64,000 nucleotides of DNA from Rhodospirillaceae bacterium (GCA_020638595.1 JACKIG010000011.1:84175-148174); one strand, 5' to 3'. Positions 52,851 through 62,481 are shown, numbered from the stretch's first letter. Notes: generated by a model not told the origin, from the letters alone. Translations and numbers: made by a program.

Positions 52851-53783
52851 ATGGTGATCTTTCTGGCCAAACGCTTCGCCTTCATGCTGCTGACCATGCT
52901 GGCGGTGTCGATCCTGGTGTTCCTGCTGCTGCAAGTGGACGTCGCGTCGATCGCCACGAAGGTCCTGGGACCGTATTCGACGGAAGAGCAGAGGCGGCTG
53001 TGGCTGGAAGCCAACGGCTATATGGAACCCGCTGTCACCCGCTATTTCGACTGGCTGGGCAGTATGCTGGTCGGGGATTTCGGGGAGTCCATCCGGTTCC
53101 GGGTGCCGGTCAGCGAGGTGCTGTGGCCGCGCCTGGGTAACACGGCGATCCTGGGCGGCCTGGTCTTCCTGATCATGGTGCCGCTGTCGCTGATCCTGGG
53201 CGTGCTTGCCGGCATGCGCGAGGGATCGGGGCTGGACCGGGCGATCACCATCGGGGCCGTGATTACGACCTCGGTGCCCGAATTCGCCAGTGCCGTGCTG
53301 CTGGCCTTCATCTTCGTCTTCTGGCTGGGCTGGCTGCCGGGTACCAGCGGGATGACCGAGGGCTTCGACCTGAGCCAGATGGTGCTGCCGGTGATGGTGC
53401 TGGTGCTGTACGGCTTCGGTTACATCACCCGCATGATGCGCGCCTCGATGGCCGAAGTGATGCAGAGCGCCTATATCCGCACGGCCAACCTGAAGGGGCT
53501 GCCGTACCGCCGCGTGATCCTGAAGCACGCGCTGCGCAACGCGCTGATCGCCCCGTTCACGGTGATCATCCTGCAGATCAACTGGCTGCTGTCCGGCGTG
53601 ATCGTCGTCGAATTCTTCTTCTCCTACAAAGGCTTCGGCCAGCTTCTTTACGAAGCGTCTACGAACAAGGACATCGATCTGATCCTGGGATGCTCCATGG
53701 TCGCGGTGTTTGTGGCCGTCGGCACCCAGACGATCGCCGATATCGGATACACATACCTCAACCCGCGGATCCGGTTCACTTGA
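52851..53783 (+). CDS. Peptide ABC transporter permease (DppB type)
   Basis: A 310-residue permease with six membrane segments and the coupling motif ASMAEVMQSAYIRTANLKGLPYRRVILKHALRNAL (split), of the DppB/OppB type. The ATG at 52851 (MVIFLAKRFAF) is used; the earlier frame is an Arg-rich shadow. It follows the binding protein and precedes the DppC-type gene by 26 bp. Confidence 0.93.
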   Translation: MVIFLAKRFAFMLLTMLAVSILVFLLLQVDVASIATKVLGPYSTEEQRRLWLEANGYMEPAVTRYFDWLGSMLVGDFGESIRFRVPVSEVLWPRLGNTAILGGLVFLIMVPLSLILGVLAGMREGSGLDRAITIGAVITTSVPEFASAVLLAFIFVFWLGWLPGTSGMTEGFDLSQMVLPVMVLVLYGFGYITRMMRASMAEVMQSAYIRTANLKGLPYRRVILKHALRNALIAPFTVIILQINWLLSGVIVVEFFFSYKGFGQLLYEASTNKDIDLILGCSMVAVFVAVGTQTIADIGYTYLNPRIRFT

Positions 53784-53809
53784 GGCGCCCGGCGGAGGAG
53801 ACCTGAGCG

Positions 53810-54703
53810 ATGACGGATCCGGCCGCGGACGCGGTTTCCCGCCGCCCCAACAGGCTGTTGGGGGTGCTGAAGGGCATCGCCCTCATCCGTGAGAGCACCG
53901 TCGGCATGATCGGCATGGGGCTGGTCGGGTTCTGGGTGGTCATGGCGATCCTGGCGCCGGTGCTGGCGCCCTACGACCAGTTGGCGCAGTTCGCCAGCGC
54001 GACCTATGCCAAGCCGCTCACCGCCGCGCCGGACGGCGGCACCTTCTGGCTGGGCGCCGATCCGCTGGGCCGGGATATCCTGTCGCGCATCCTGTACGGG
54101 GCGCAGCGGGTCATGATCTATGCGCCGCTGGCGACGCTCTGCGCCTATGCCGTCGGCATCGCCATGGGCCTGGCGGCGGGATACAAGCGCGGCTGGATCG
54201 ACGATGTGCTGAGCCGCATCAGCGACATCATCCTGTCGTTCCCGATCCTGGTCCTCTACGTCGTCATCATCTTCCGCTTCGGCGCGTCGGGCGTGAACAT
54301 CGTCCTGGCGGTCACGTTCGCCAGCGGCCCGGGCATCATGCGCATCGTCCGCGGTCTGGTGCTGGACCTGCGCAACCGCGACTATGTGGCGGCGGCGCAG
54401 ACCCGCGGTGAAAGCGCCTGGTACATCATGTTCGTCGAGATCCTGCCCAACGCGCGCGGGCCCCTGATCGTCGATGCCTGCCTGCGCCTGGGCTACACGA
54501 TCATCACCATCGGGGTGCTGGGCTTCCTGGGGCTGGGCCTGCCGCCGCCGCACGCCGACTGGGGCGGTATGATCAACGAAGCGCGGGGGATGGCGCTCTA
54601 TGCCCCGCATATGACGCTGTTTCCGTGCATCGCCATCTGTTCGCTGGTGCTCGGCTTCAATCTCCTGGCCGACGGCCTTCGGGAGATCTCGCTGAAGGAC
54701 TGA
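53810..54703 (+). CDS. Peptide ABC transporter permease (DppC type)
   Basis: A 297-residue permease with six membrane segments. The coupling loop is GLVLDLRNRDYVAAAQTRGESAWYIMFVEILPNARGPL (split). The start at 53810 gives an N terminus ending in the first helix MIGMGLVGFWVVMAI. It pairs with the DppB-type permease. Confidence 0.93.
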   Translation: MTDPAADAVSRRPNRLLGVLKGIALIRESTVGMIGMGLVGFWVVMAILAPVLAPYDQLAQFASATYAKPLTAAPDGGTFWLGADPLGRDILSRILYGAQRVMIYAPLATLCAYAVGIAMGLAAGYKRGWIDDVLSRISDIILSFPILVLYVVIIFRFGASGVNIVLAVTFASGPGIMRIVRGLVLDLRNRDYVAAAQTRGESAWYIMFVEILPNARGPLIVDACLRLGYTIITIGVLGFLGLGLPPPHADWGGMINEARGMALYAPHMTLFPCIAICSLVLGFNLLADGLREISLKD

Positions 54704-54725
54704 TCTCTGGAAGGGGCAAGACGCC

Positions 54726-56825
54726 ATGGTCCGCAACGCTGCCGCTCTGGCCAATCAGCCGCCGGTTCTGGAGATCGACGATCTCAACATCTCCTACTTC
54801 ACCCGCGCGGGTGAGATCCCGGCCGTCATCGACTTCTCGCTGCTGGTCCGCAAGGGCGAGGCGGTGGGGCTGGTGGGTGAGAGCGGGTGCGGCAAGTCGA
54901 CCGTCGCCAATGCGATCATGCGCTATCTGGGCAACAACGGGCGCATCGTCGGCGGCACGGTGAAGTTCAAGGGCCGCGATATGGCGGCGTTGAACCGGGA
55001 GGAGCTGCGCCAGCTGCGCGGGTCCGAGATCGCCATGGTCTATCAGGAACCGATGGCGGCCCTGAATCCCAGCCTGACGATGGCCGAGCAGCTGACCGAA
55101 GTACCGCTGTATCACGAGGCCAACTGCACGCCTGCCGAGGCCCGCGATCGGGCGATGGAGATGCTGGCCCTGGTCCGCCTGCCGGACCCGGAGCGCGTGA
55201 TGGGGGCCTATCCGCACCAGATTTCCGGCGGCCAGCAGCAGCGGGTCGTCATCGCCATGGCGCTGCTGAGCAATCCGTCGCTGCTGCTGCTGGACGAACC
55301 GACGACGGCCCTGGACGTGACGGTGGAGGCCGGCATTGTCGAACTGATCGCCGAGCTCAGCGAACGGTTCGGCACGTCCATGCTGTACATCAGCCACAAT
55401 CTCGGGCTGATCATGGAGACCTGCGACCGCGTCTGCGTCATGTATTCCGGCGAGGCGCATGAGGAGGGCGACATCCGCGCCCTGTTCGAAAACCCCCGCC
55501 ATCCCTATACGCGCGGCCTTTTCGGCTGCATCGCAACGCCCGGCATGGACAAGAACGCGCGGCCGTTGACGCCGATCCGCGGCCAGCTGCCGCTGCCGCA
55601 CGAACGTCCGGACGGCTGCAATTTCGGTCCGCGCTGCGACTTCTTCCAGGAAGAGACATGCGGCCACGGCCTGATTGCGATGCAGACCGTCAACCCGGCG
55701 ACCGGACATCGCGCCCGGTGCATGCGCTGGAAGGAGATCGACTGGTCGGCCCACGAGGTTGCGGCGGAAACGCGGGAGCCGCTGAGCCCCGGCGAAGTCG
55801 TGCTGCAAGCCGACGAGATGCAGAAATACTATCCGGTCTACGACCGTTCCATCGCCGCCATGATCTCCGGCCGCTCGGTGCGGTACGTGAAGGCCAACGA
55901 GGTGTTGAGCTTCGTTGCGCGCAAGCAGCAGACGGTGGCGATCGTCGGGGAATCCGGTTGTGGCAAATCCACCTTCGCCAAGGTGCTGATGGGGCTGGAG
56001 ACGGCGACCGACGGCCGGCTGGTGTTCAACAATGCCGATGTGTCGCGGCTGCCCGTGCAGAGACGGTCGCCCAAGCAGCTCGGCTCGTTGCAGATGGTCT
56101 TCCAGAACCCCAACGATACGCTGAACCCCAGCATGACCATCGGCCAGCAGATCGCCCGGGTCATCCGCAAGTTCCGTGTCGAATCGAACCCCGACCGGGT
56201 GCACGAGCGGGTCATGCGCCTGCTCGACCTGGTCAAGCTGCCCCGCGACTTCGCCCGCCGCCGCCCGCGCCAGCTGTCCGGCGGCCAGAAGCAGCGGATC
56301 GGCATCGCACGCGCCTTTGCCGGCAACCCGGCCATGGTGGTGGCGGACGAGCCCGTGTCCGCCCTGGATGTGTCGGTGCAAGCGGCCGTGACCGGCCTGC
56401 TGATGGACATCCAGCGCGAGTACGGGACGACGCTGTTGTTCATCAGCCATGACCTCGGCGTTGTCCGGTACCTGGCCGACCGCGTCGTTGTCATGTATCT
56501 CGGCCAGATCATGGAGCAGGGGGCGACCGACGAAGTCTTCTCTCCCCCTTACCACCCGTATACCGAGGCGCTGCTCTCCGCCGTGCCCATCGCCGATCCG
56601 CATGTCGACAAGAAGCGCATTATTCTGGAAGGGCAGTTGCCGAGTGTATTGAACCCCCCGAGCGGATGTCCTTTCCACACCCGCTGTCATCGCAAGGTCG
56701 GTCGAGTGTGCGAGGAGGCAGCGCCCCCTGTGGTGGAAGCCGCCGCCGGCCATACTATTCTATGTCACATACCGATGCACGAATTGCGCGCGGTAGACCC
56801 CGTCATTAAGACGGCGGCGGAGTAG
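54726..56825 (+). CDS. Fused peptide ABC transporter ATPase (DppD-DppF type)
   Basis: A 699-residue protein with two ATPase halves. Half one: Walker A GESGCGKST near residue 55, signature ISGGQQQRVVIAMAL, Walker B LLLLDEPTTAL. Half two: Walker A GESGCGKST near residue 410, signature LSGGQKQRIGIARAF, Walker B VVADEPVSALD. Each half ends with the oligopeptide-binding C-terminal region with cysteines (CNFGPRCDFF; CPFHTRCHRK). This is a natural fusion of the two ATPases, as in GsiA, and would power the two permeases above. Confidence 0.94.
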   Translation: MVRNAAALANQPPVLEIDDLNISYFTRAGEIPAVIDFSLLVRKGEAVGLVGESGCGKSTVANAIMRYLGNNGRIVGGTVKFKGRDMAALNREELRQLRGSEIAMVYQEPMAALNPSLTMAEQLTEVPLYHEANCTPAEARDRAMEMLALVRLPDPERVMGAYPHQISGGQQQRVVIAMALLSNPSLLLLDEPTTALDVTVEAGIVELIAELSERFGTSMLYISHNLGLIMETCDRVCVMYSGEAHEEGDIRALFENPRHPYTRGLFGCIATPGMDKNARPLTPIRGQLPLPHERPDGCNFGPRCDFFQEETCGHGLIAMQTVNPATGHRARCMRWKEIDWSAHEVAAETREPLSPGEVVLQADEMQKYYPVYDRSIAAMISGRSVRYVKANEVLSFVARKQQTVAIVGESGCGKSTFAKVLMGLETATDGRLVFNNADVSRLPVQRRSPKQLGSLQMVFQNPNDTLNPSMTIGQQIARVIRKFRVESNPDRVHERVMRLLDLVKLPRDFARRRPRQLSGGQKQRIGIARAFAGNPAMVVADEPVSALDVSVQAAVTGLLMDIQREYGTTLLFISHDLGVVRYLADRVVVMYLGQIMEQGATDEVFSPPYHPYTEALLSAVPIADPHVDKKRIILEGQLPSVLNPPSGCPFHTRCHRKVGRVCEEAAPPVVEAAAGHTILCHIPMHELRAVDPVIKTAAE

Positions 56826-56830
56826 GGCAG

Positions 56831-56858
56831 TAGAAAACATAGAAATCTTATGTATACT
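56831..56858 (+). promoter_or_regulatory. Candidate sigma-70 promoter of XRE gene
   Basis: In an AT-rich patch after the peptide operon: a weak -35 TAGAAA (56831-56836), 16-bp spacing and a good -10 TATACT (56853-56858). It would direct rightward transcription about 150 bp before the XRE start, leaving a leader. Confidence 0.4.
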
Positions 56859-57007
56859 ACGATGACGAAGGGATCGGGCCGGCAGGGTGGTCCGTTTCCC
56901 CTCGGCACCAGGCCACGCGGCGCAACGCAGATCAAAGCGACCGCGGGTCTTTCGTGGGGGTATCGATCACCTCGAATAGGCCTCGAATAGAGGGGCGGGA
57001 GACAACC

Positions 57008-57451
57008 ATGACAATGGTAACGGAGACACCGCGGCGCCGCCGCAAGACCATCGCAGAAGACGGTCCCGACCCGGTTGACGTTCATGTCGGCCACAGGCTG
57101 CGTCAGCGGCGAACCCTTCTTGGCATGAGCCAGGAAAAGCTGGCTCAGGCGTTCGGCGTTTCCTTCCAGCAGGTTCAGAAGTACGAGCGTGGTGCCAATC
57201 GCATCAGCGCCAGCCGGCTTCACCTGCTGACGCAGATCCTTGACGTGCCCATCACCTATTTCTTCGACGGCATCGCCGCACCGGAAGCGGACGTCGACGT
57301 GGCAGAGGACGGCTCCGGCGACCGGATGGCCAGCCGGGAAACGCTGGAACTGGTCCGCGCCTATTACCGGATCGGCAGCCCCGCCGTGCGCAAGCGCCTG
57401 GTCGATCTGGCCCGCGCGCTGGGCCGGGAAGAGAGCTACACGCACCACTGA
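57008..57451 (+). CDS. XRE-family transcriptional regulator
   Basis: A 147-residue HTH protein. The XRE domain spans about residues 20-80 (VGHRLRQRRTLLGMSQEKLAQAF, then FQQVQKYERGANRISASRLHLL). A short C-terminal tail follows the YFFDG segment. ATG 57008 has a GGGAG site; ATG 57014 is next. Members of this alphaproteobacterial group regulate unknown targets; it might act on the peptide operon, but there is no operator to show it. Confidence 0.85.
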   Translation: MTMVTETPRRRRKTIAEDGPDPVDVHVGHRLRQRRTLLGMSQEKLAQAFGVSFQQVQKYERGANRISASRLHLLTQILDVPITYFFDGIAAPEADVDVAEDGSGDRMASRETLELVRAYYRIGSPAVRKRLVDLARALGREESYTHH

Positions 57452-57460
57452 CGAGCGACC

Positions 57461-57485
57461 CGGTCACGCCGCACCGGCGTGACCG
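57461..57485 (+). other. Hairpin after XRE gene
   Basis: Perfect 11-bp arms CGGTCACGCCG and CGGCGTGACCG with a CAC loop, 9 bp past the XRE stop. No T-run, so it is probably a 3'-end stabiliser in front of the true terminator at 57530. Confidence 0.7.
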
Positions 57486-57529
57486 GTCACTCCGGCTCTA
57501 ACTATTTGAGGTAGAGCAAGGCATTCATC

Positions 57530-57573
57530 CCCCCAAGCGTCCGATCCCGGGATCGGACGTCCTTGGGGGTTTT
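57530..57573 (+). terminator. Rho-independent terminator of XRE gene
   Basis: Arms CCCCCAAG...GTCCGATCC and GGATCGGAC...CTTGGGGG with small internal mismatches and a short loop, followed by TTTTG. It ends the rightward transcript before the convergent secreted-protein gene. Confidence 0.88.
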
Positions 57574-57625
57574 GCCCATTGACCCGGCAAGACAGAAGGT
57601 GGCTGCGCGCGCCGCAGCCGGGGCT

Positions 57626-58015
57626 CTACTGCGACCCCGCCATCGAGACGGCGTCGGCGAGGTTGGTTTCGAACAGGGTCAGCGCGTCCGTCACCCGATC
57701 GCCGCCGCAGCCTTCACTTGTCACCCTGCGCGTCATGGCTTCGCGGGCATCGTAGATCAGCTGCAAGGTTGCCCCTGCGCCGAAGCTCTCGCCGATCAGT
57801 TCGCGGATCCGCTGGTTGAGCGCCATTGCCTGCTGCTCGTCGAAGTGAATGCCCGTGCAGCGCTCATAGGCGACGACGGCGCCGTGCAGTTCCACGAAAC
57901 GTTCCTGCGGGGTCATCTCTTCTGCCGGCGGCGCCTCGGTATCCTGCGCCTGGGCACCTGCGGCCATCACCAGCGACATCGCGGCCGCAGCCAGCCAAAC
58001 CGGACGGACTCTCAT
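57626..58015 (-). CDS. Secreted hypothetical protein (129 aa)
   Basis: A 129-residue protein with a clear Sec signal peptide (MRVRPVWLAAAAMSLVMAAGAQAQDTE) and a mature helical domain of about 105 residues. Two cysteines (YERCTGIHFDE and SEGCGGDRV) could form a disulfide. It was not assigned to a family. It is convergent with the XRE gene and divergent from aroQ. Confidence 0.8.
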   Translation of the reverse strand: MRVRPVWLAAAAMSLVMAAGAQAQDTEAPPAEEMTPQERFVELHGAVVAYERCTGIHFDEQQAMALNQRIRELIGESFGAGATLQLIYDAREAMTRRVTSEGCGGDRVTDALTLFETNLADAVSMAGSQ

Positions 58016-58414
58016 CGGACTTCCTCTTCACGCAGATGGCGGCAGCAGCCATGGGCCCGCCGCGAAGGGTGGCAGCCTCGCGCGCGTTCGGCGCGTCAAG
58101 TCGTGCCTACGGGATTGCCATCCTCGGCCCTGTCATGCAAGGCCGAAGCGTGCGCACCGGCCCGCCTGCGCCGCGGCGCAGGGTCGTCGCAGGCGTGGCG
58201 TTCGGCACTGCGGCATAGAATCCCCGCAAAGTCGGGCACACCACCCGGCCGGCCCTGCGTTGGCGCGCTGCCGCGGCACCGCAGGGCTCGGCACAAAGCC
58301 TTTGCGCGTCAGACACATAGCAGTGCCGGCCGAACCGACCATTGCCGCCGGCAAGCAGGCTATGCTAACCCGCGGGCGTGAGGGTCGGCAATCCGGCCCA
58401 GCGGGCAGGCGGCC
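58016..58414. other. 399-bp interval before aroQ
   Basis: Divergent promoter region between the secreted-protein gene and aroQ. No operator, hairpin with T-run or reliable ORF was found. Confidence 0.6.
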
Positions 58415-58879
58415 ATGCCAAATACGGTCAACGCTGAAGAGCGTCCGGTCATCTTGATCCTGAACGGCCCCAATCTGAACATGCTGGGCATGCGGGAACC
58501 GTCGATCTATGGGGCCGATACACTGGGAGATATCGAAGCGGCCTGCGGCGAGCGGGCCGAAGCCCTCGGGCTGGCCATCGATTTCCGGCAATCCAACTAT
58601 GAGGGCGAGCTGATCGACTGGGTCCACGAAACGGCGGCACAGCATGACGGGATCGTCATCAACGCCGGGGGCCTTAGCCACACGTCGATCTCGCTGATGG
58701 ATGCGCTGCGGATGTGCGATCTTCCCATCATCGAAGTTCACCTGTCGAATATCTATGCGCGCGAGCCTTTCCGGCACCATTCCTATATCAGTCAGGTGGC
58801 CGGCGGCGTGATCTGCGGCTTGGGCGCACAGGGGTATCTACTGGCTCTGGAGGCCATGGCGAAGCTGATCGACGCCTGA
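58415..58879 (+). CDS. aroQ: 3-dehydroquinate dehydratase, type II
   Basis: A 154-residue dodecameric-type enzyme of the shikimate pathway. Motifs are NGPNLNMLGMREPSIYG near residues 18-33 (catalytic Tyr32), SNYEGELIDW, HLSNIYAREPFRHHSYIS, and the His loop INAGGLSHTSISLMDAL, which differs from the more usual NPGAYTHTS. It is the first gene of the aroQ-accB-accC-aat run, followed by accB after 20 bp. Confidence 0.94.
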   Translation: MPNTVNAEERPVILILNGPNLNMLGMREPSIYGADTLGDIEAACGERAEALGLAIDFRQSNYEGELIDWVHETAAQHDGIVINAGGLSHTSISLMDALRMCDLPIIEVHLSNIYAREPFRHHSYISQVAGGVICGLGAQGYLLALEAMAKLIDA

Positions 58880-58899
58880 AGGCATCAGTGGGGAGGCAC

Positions 58900-59340
58900 A
58901 TGTCGGGGTTCCACATCGATAGCGAACAGATCCGTCTGCTTGCGGCAATGATGGCCGAGACAGGCCTGACCGAGCTTGAGGTCTCCGAGGGGGGGCTGAA
59001 GCTCCGCCTGGCGCGGGGCGTGTCCATGGCCGCCGCGGCCATGCCGCTGGCGCCGCCGCCGGCCGCCGTGTCCGCCGGCAGCAGGCCGGCGAACGACGGG
59101 TTGCCCGCCGGCGCCATCACCTCGCCGATGGTGGGGACCGCCTATCTCGCGCCGGAGCCCGGCGCTGCCCCCTTCGTCAAGCCCGGCGATAGGGTTGAAG
59201 AAGGGGATACCGTCATGATCATCGAGGCCATGAAGGTGATGAACCCGATCCGCGCGCCGCGGTCGGGTACGGTGGAGCAGATCCTGATCCAGGATGCGCA
59301 ACCCGTGGAATTCGGGGAAATCCTCATGATCCTCGTATGA
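58900..59340 (+). CDS. accB: Biotin carboxyl carrier protein of acetyl-CoA carboxylase
   Basis: A 146-residue carrier. The C-terminal biotinyl domain has the biotinylation lysine at Lys112 in EAMKVMN. The N-terminal helix domain is joined by an Ala/Pro-rich linker (near residues 43-65). The ATG at 58900 follows GGGGAGG. It overlaps accC by four bases. Confidence 0.96.
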   Translation: MSGFHIDSEQIRLLAAMMAETGLTELEVSEGGLKLRLARGVSMAAAAMPLAPPPAAVSAGSRPANDGLPAGAITSPMVGTAYLAPEPGAAPFVKPGDRVEEGDTVMIIEAMKVMNPIRAPRSGTVEQILIQDAQPVEFGEILMILV

Positions 59341-60716
59341 GCATCGCCATGGCTCGGCCTGATGCCGTGGTGCCGTTCCGCAAGGTCCTGATTGCCAATC
59401 GCGGCGAGATCGCGTTGCGCATCCATCGCGCCTGCCGCGAAATGGGCATCGCCACGGTGGTGGCCCATTCCACGGCGGACGGCGACGCCATGGCCGTGCG
59501 GCTCGCCGACGAAAGCGTGTGCATCGGCCCGCCGCCGCCGCGCGAAAGCTATCTGAACATACCGGCGATCCTGTCGGCTGCGGCCATCACCGGGGTGGAC
59601 GCGATCCATCCGGGCATCGGCTTCCTGGCCGAAAACGCCCGCTTTGCCGAAATGGTCGAAGAACACGGCTTCGCCTTCATCGGGCCGGAGCCCGAGCATA
59701 TCCGCATCATGGGCGACAAGGTGGCGGCGCGCGAGGCCATGGCCAGGCTGGGCCTGCCGATCGTCCCGGGCTCCGACGGCCCGGTCGCCACCGTGGAGGA
59801 GGCGGCCGTCGTCGCGGAAGAGATCGGCTATCCCGTCCTGGTCAAGGCCGCTGCCGGCGGCGGCGGCAAGGGCATGAAGGCCGCCTATCATGCCGCGGAG
59901 CTTGCCAGCGCGTTTTCGCTGGCCCGCTCGGAGGCCGTGTCCGCCTTCGGCGACGGCAGCGTCTATCTGGAGAAGTACCTGGATGCGCCGCGCCATATCG
60001 AGGTGCAGGTGCTGGCCGACTGCCACGGCTCCGTCGTGCATTTCGGCGAGCGTGACTGCTCGCTGCAGCGACGCCATCAGAAGGTGATCGAAGAAGCCCC
60101 GTCACCGGCGCTGAATGCCGGCCAGCGCGATGCGCTGGGCACGCTGGCGGCCGATGCCGTCAGGCGCCTGGGCTATCGCGGCGTCGGCACGCTGGAATTC
60201 CTGTTCCAGGACGGTGCCTTCTATTTCATCGAGATGAACACGCGCCTCCAGGTCGAACATCCGGTGACGGAGATGATCACGGGCTTCGACCTGGTCCGCG
60301 AGCAGGTGCGCGTCGCCACCGGCGAGCCGCTGGGCTATGGCCAGGACGCTATCCGGTTCAACGGCCACGCCATCGAATGCCGAATCAATGCCGAGGACCC
60401 GCGCACCTTCATCCCGTCGCCGGGACAGATCGACAGCTATCATGCCCCGGGCGGCCTTGGCGTGCGCGTCGACAGCGCCCTCTACGACGGCTATCGCATT
60501 CCACCCTACTACGACAGCCTGATCGCCAAGGTGATCGTGCACGGGACGTCGCGGGCGGACTGCCTTCTGCGCCTCAAGCGCTCGCTGGAAGAGCTGGTCA
60601 TCGAAGGGGTGTCGACGACGTTGCCGCTGCATGTCGCGTTGATCTGCGATGACGATATCGCCTCCGGCAACTATACGATCCGCTGGCTGGAGAACTGGCT
60701 GGACAGGCAGGAATGA
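59337..60716 (+). CDS. accC: Biotin carboxylase subunit of acetyl-CoA carboxylase
   Basis: A 459-residue ATP-grasp enzyme that carboxylates biotin on AccB. The N-terminal FRKVLIANRGEIALRIHRACRE is diagnostic. The glycine-rich ATP loop is AAAGGGGKGMK, and the catalytic region reads EHPVTEMITGFDLVREQ. An internal start at 59349 (MARPDAV) is possible. It overlaps accB and aat by four bases each. Confidence 0.96.
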   Translation: MSIAMARPDAVVPFRKVLIANRGEIALRIHRACREMGIATVVAHSTADGDAMAVRLADESVCIGPPPPRESYLNIPAILSAAAITGVDAIHPGIGFLAENARFAEMVEEHGFAFIGPEPEHIRIMGDKVAAREAMARLGLPIVPGSDGPVATVEEAAVVAEEIGYPVLVKAAAGGGGKGMKAAYHAAELASAFSLARSEAVSAFGDGSVYLEKYLDAPRHIEVQVLADCHGSVVHFGERDCSLQRRHQKVIEEAPSPALNAGQRDALGTLAADAVRRLGYRGVGTLEFLFQDGAFYFIEMNTRLQVEHPVTEMITGFDLVREQVRVATGEPLGYGQDAIRFNGHAIECRINAEDPRTFIPSPGQIDSYHAPGGLGVRVDSALYDGYRIPPYYDSLIAKVIVHGTSRADCLLRLKRSLEELVIEGVSTTLPLHVALICDDDIASGNYTIRWLENWLDRQE

Positions 60717-61384
60717 GCCGCCCGGTGGAGATTACGCCCGTCCTGCTGCTGAAGGCGTATGCCCACGGCTATTTCCCGATGGCGGAGACGGGCGACTCCG
60801 AGGAGCTGTTCTGGCTGGACCCGCCGATGCGCGGCATCCTGCCGCTGGAAGACTTCCACATACCCAAGCGGCTGCGGCGGGAGATCAGGCGCCGCCGCTT
60901 CGACGTCCGGTGCGATACGGATTTCGCCGCGGTCTTGCGCGGCTGTGCCGAGACGACGCCCTGGCGGCCGCAGACCTGGATCAACGCCGATATCTACCGG
61001 CTGTATTCTGGACTGTTCGCCATGGGCCATGCCCACAGCGTCGAATGCTGGGAGGGGGCGGAGCTGGTCGGCGGGCTCTATGGCGTCGCCCTGGGCGCGG
61101 CCTTCTTCGGCGAGAGCATGTTCAGCCGCGTCAGGGATGCCAGCAAGGTGGCCCTGGTCCATCTGGTGGCACTGCTGCGCCAGGGCGGCTTCACCCTGCT
61201 GGACACCCAGTTCACCACCGACCACTTGGCCCGCTTCGGCGGCCACGAGATCCCGCAGGCTCTCTACAAGGCCCATCTTCACGAGGCAATGAGCCGTACG
61301 GCGCGCTGGCAGCCTGACCGCATGGATGTCGCCGTCGCCGCGCTTCTCGCCAGCGACGCGGGGCGGCCGCCCATAGCACCCTGA
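60713..61384 (+). CDS. aat: Leucyl/phenylalanyl-tRNA-protein transferase
   Basis: A 223-residue enzyme that adds Leu or Phe to N-terminal Arg/Lys of proteins for ClpS-ClpAP degradation. Characteristic segments are GYFPMAETGDSEELFWLDPP near the N terminus, WEGAELVGGLYGVALG and GGFTLLDTQFTTDHLARFGG. It is coupled to accC, as in many Rhodospirillales. Confidence 0.95.
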   Translation: MSRPVEITPVLLLKAYAHGYFPMAETGDSEELFWLDPPMRGILPLEDFHIPKRLRREIRRRRFDVRCDTDFAAVLRGCAETTPWRPQTWINADIYRLYSGLFAMGHAHSVECWEGAELVGGLYGVALGAAFFGESMFSRVRDASKVALVHLVALLRQGGFTLLDTQFTTDHLARFGGHEIPQALYKAHLHEAMSRTARWQPDRMDVAVAALLASDAGRPPIAP

Positions 61385-61434
61385 ATCGCTGCCCCCTTTC
61401 GGTGGTTCGGCGCGATCCCTGCGGGCGCCGGCTA

Positions 61435-61965
61435 CTACGGCTGGCGGCGTTCGGGCAGCGGTGGTGCGGTGATGCCGGCTTCCGGCAGGGGCGGGTATTC
61501 CTCCTCGCCGCCCATGTCTTCCGGCGGCTGCGGGATCTCCGTCGCGCAGCGGTCCAGCCAGATGTCGAACACCGCGTGGTCCAGCGCCGAGACCGACGGC
61601 GACGAGGAGAACATCCAGCCGGAGAAGACCTCGCGCCGGTCCTCGCCGGGGGGCTCGTCGTCGATCTCCAGGAAGACGGCATTCTCCGGCGTCTGGTCGG
61701 GCCGCGTGGTGCGGCAGGCATCCACGGACAGGGTCAGCGTGCCGAACTGGGCCTCTTGGCCGACCTCGACGATGATCGGCTCCACGCGCGCGGTGATCTT
61801 GTCGAGGCCGCGCAGGATGGCATACGGCACGTCGACCGTCGGCTGGTCGGCCAGGGCCGGTGCTGCCGCCGGCGCCATCAGCGCGCCGCTCAGCGCGGCC
61901 AGAACCACGCGGCGGGCGACCCCGTGGCCGGCCGCCAACACCCCCACCATCTCTGCGATCATCAT
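61435..61965 (-). CDS. DUF2155 domain secreted protein
   Basis: A 176-residue protein with a long signal-like N terminus (ALSGALMAPAAAPALADQ) and a DUF2155 domain containing VGQEAQFGTLTLSVDACRTTRPD and EVFSGWMFSSSPSVSALDHAVFDIWLDRC (split); the two cysteines probably pair. The function of the family is unknown. It overlaps mlaD by four bases and is downstream of it. Confidence 0.9.
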   Translation of the reverse strand: MMIAEMVGVLAAGHGVARRVVLAALSGALMAPAAAPALADQPTVDVPYAILRGLDKITARVEPIIVEVGQEAQFGTLTLSVDACRTTRPDQTPENAVFLEIDDEPPGEDRREVFSGWMFSSSPSVSALDHAVFDIWLDRCATEIPQPPEDMGGEEEYPPLPEAGITAPPLPERRQP

Positions 61966-62438
61966 TGCACCCGGTCGCCGGGCCCGTCGCCGGACTGCTG
62001 CTGCAGACTGTAGATCACCTGGCCCAGCAGCTGCTCCAGCCCGGGGACCGACTGCGTATACTGGATCGTTCCACCTTCGGGGATGGTCTCTTCCTCGAAT
62101 CCCGGGTCCAGTGCCAGGAACTTGCCGCCCAGCAGGCTCTCGCTGGTGATCACGGCGACGGTATCGGTGGGCAGGTGGATGCTGCGGTCGATGGTCATGC
62201 GCACTTCGGCGACCCAGTCGTCCGTATTCAGGCTCTGGCCGATGACGCTGCCCACCTTGACGCCGCCCACGCGTACGTCGCTTCCCATCTCCAGCCCATC
62301 GATCCGGTCGAACCGGGCCATCAGCTCGTACCCCTCGACGTTCTGAAGGCTGGCGCTGGAATAGGCGAAGGCCAGGAAGAACACGGCAACGGCCAGGACG
62401 ACGCCGCCCATCACGGTTTCGATGATGTTGCGACTCAT
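61962..62438 (-). CDS. mlaD: Phospholipid-transport MCE protein MlaD
   Basis: A 158-residue MCE-domain protein, the periplasmic part of the Mla retrograde phospholipid transporter. One N-terminal membrane helix (VMGGVVLAVAVFFLAFAY) is followed by an MCE core with GSDVRVGGVKVGSV and a C-terminal helix-rich tail. The other mla genes are not in the window. The ATG at 62438 (MSRNIIETVMGG) is preferred over a Pro/Arg-rich upstream frame. Confidence 0.94.
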   Translation of the reverse strand: MSRNIIETVMGGVVLAVAVFFLAFAYSSASLQNVEGYELMARFDRIDGLEMGSDVRVGGVKVGSVIGQSLNTDDWVAEVRMTIDRSIHLPTDTVAVITSESLLGGKFLALDPGFEEETIPEGGTIQYTQSVPGLEQLLGQVIYSLQQQSGDGPGDRVQ

Positions 62439-62481
62439 GGCCGGCACCTGTGCCCGGCGGGAAAGTCCCGAACGGGGCGCA

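Noticed and set aside
54657..56753. 698-codon minus-strand ORF opposite the fused ATPase
   Set aside because: Antisense to an ABC protein with complete motifs; no domain seen.
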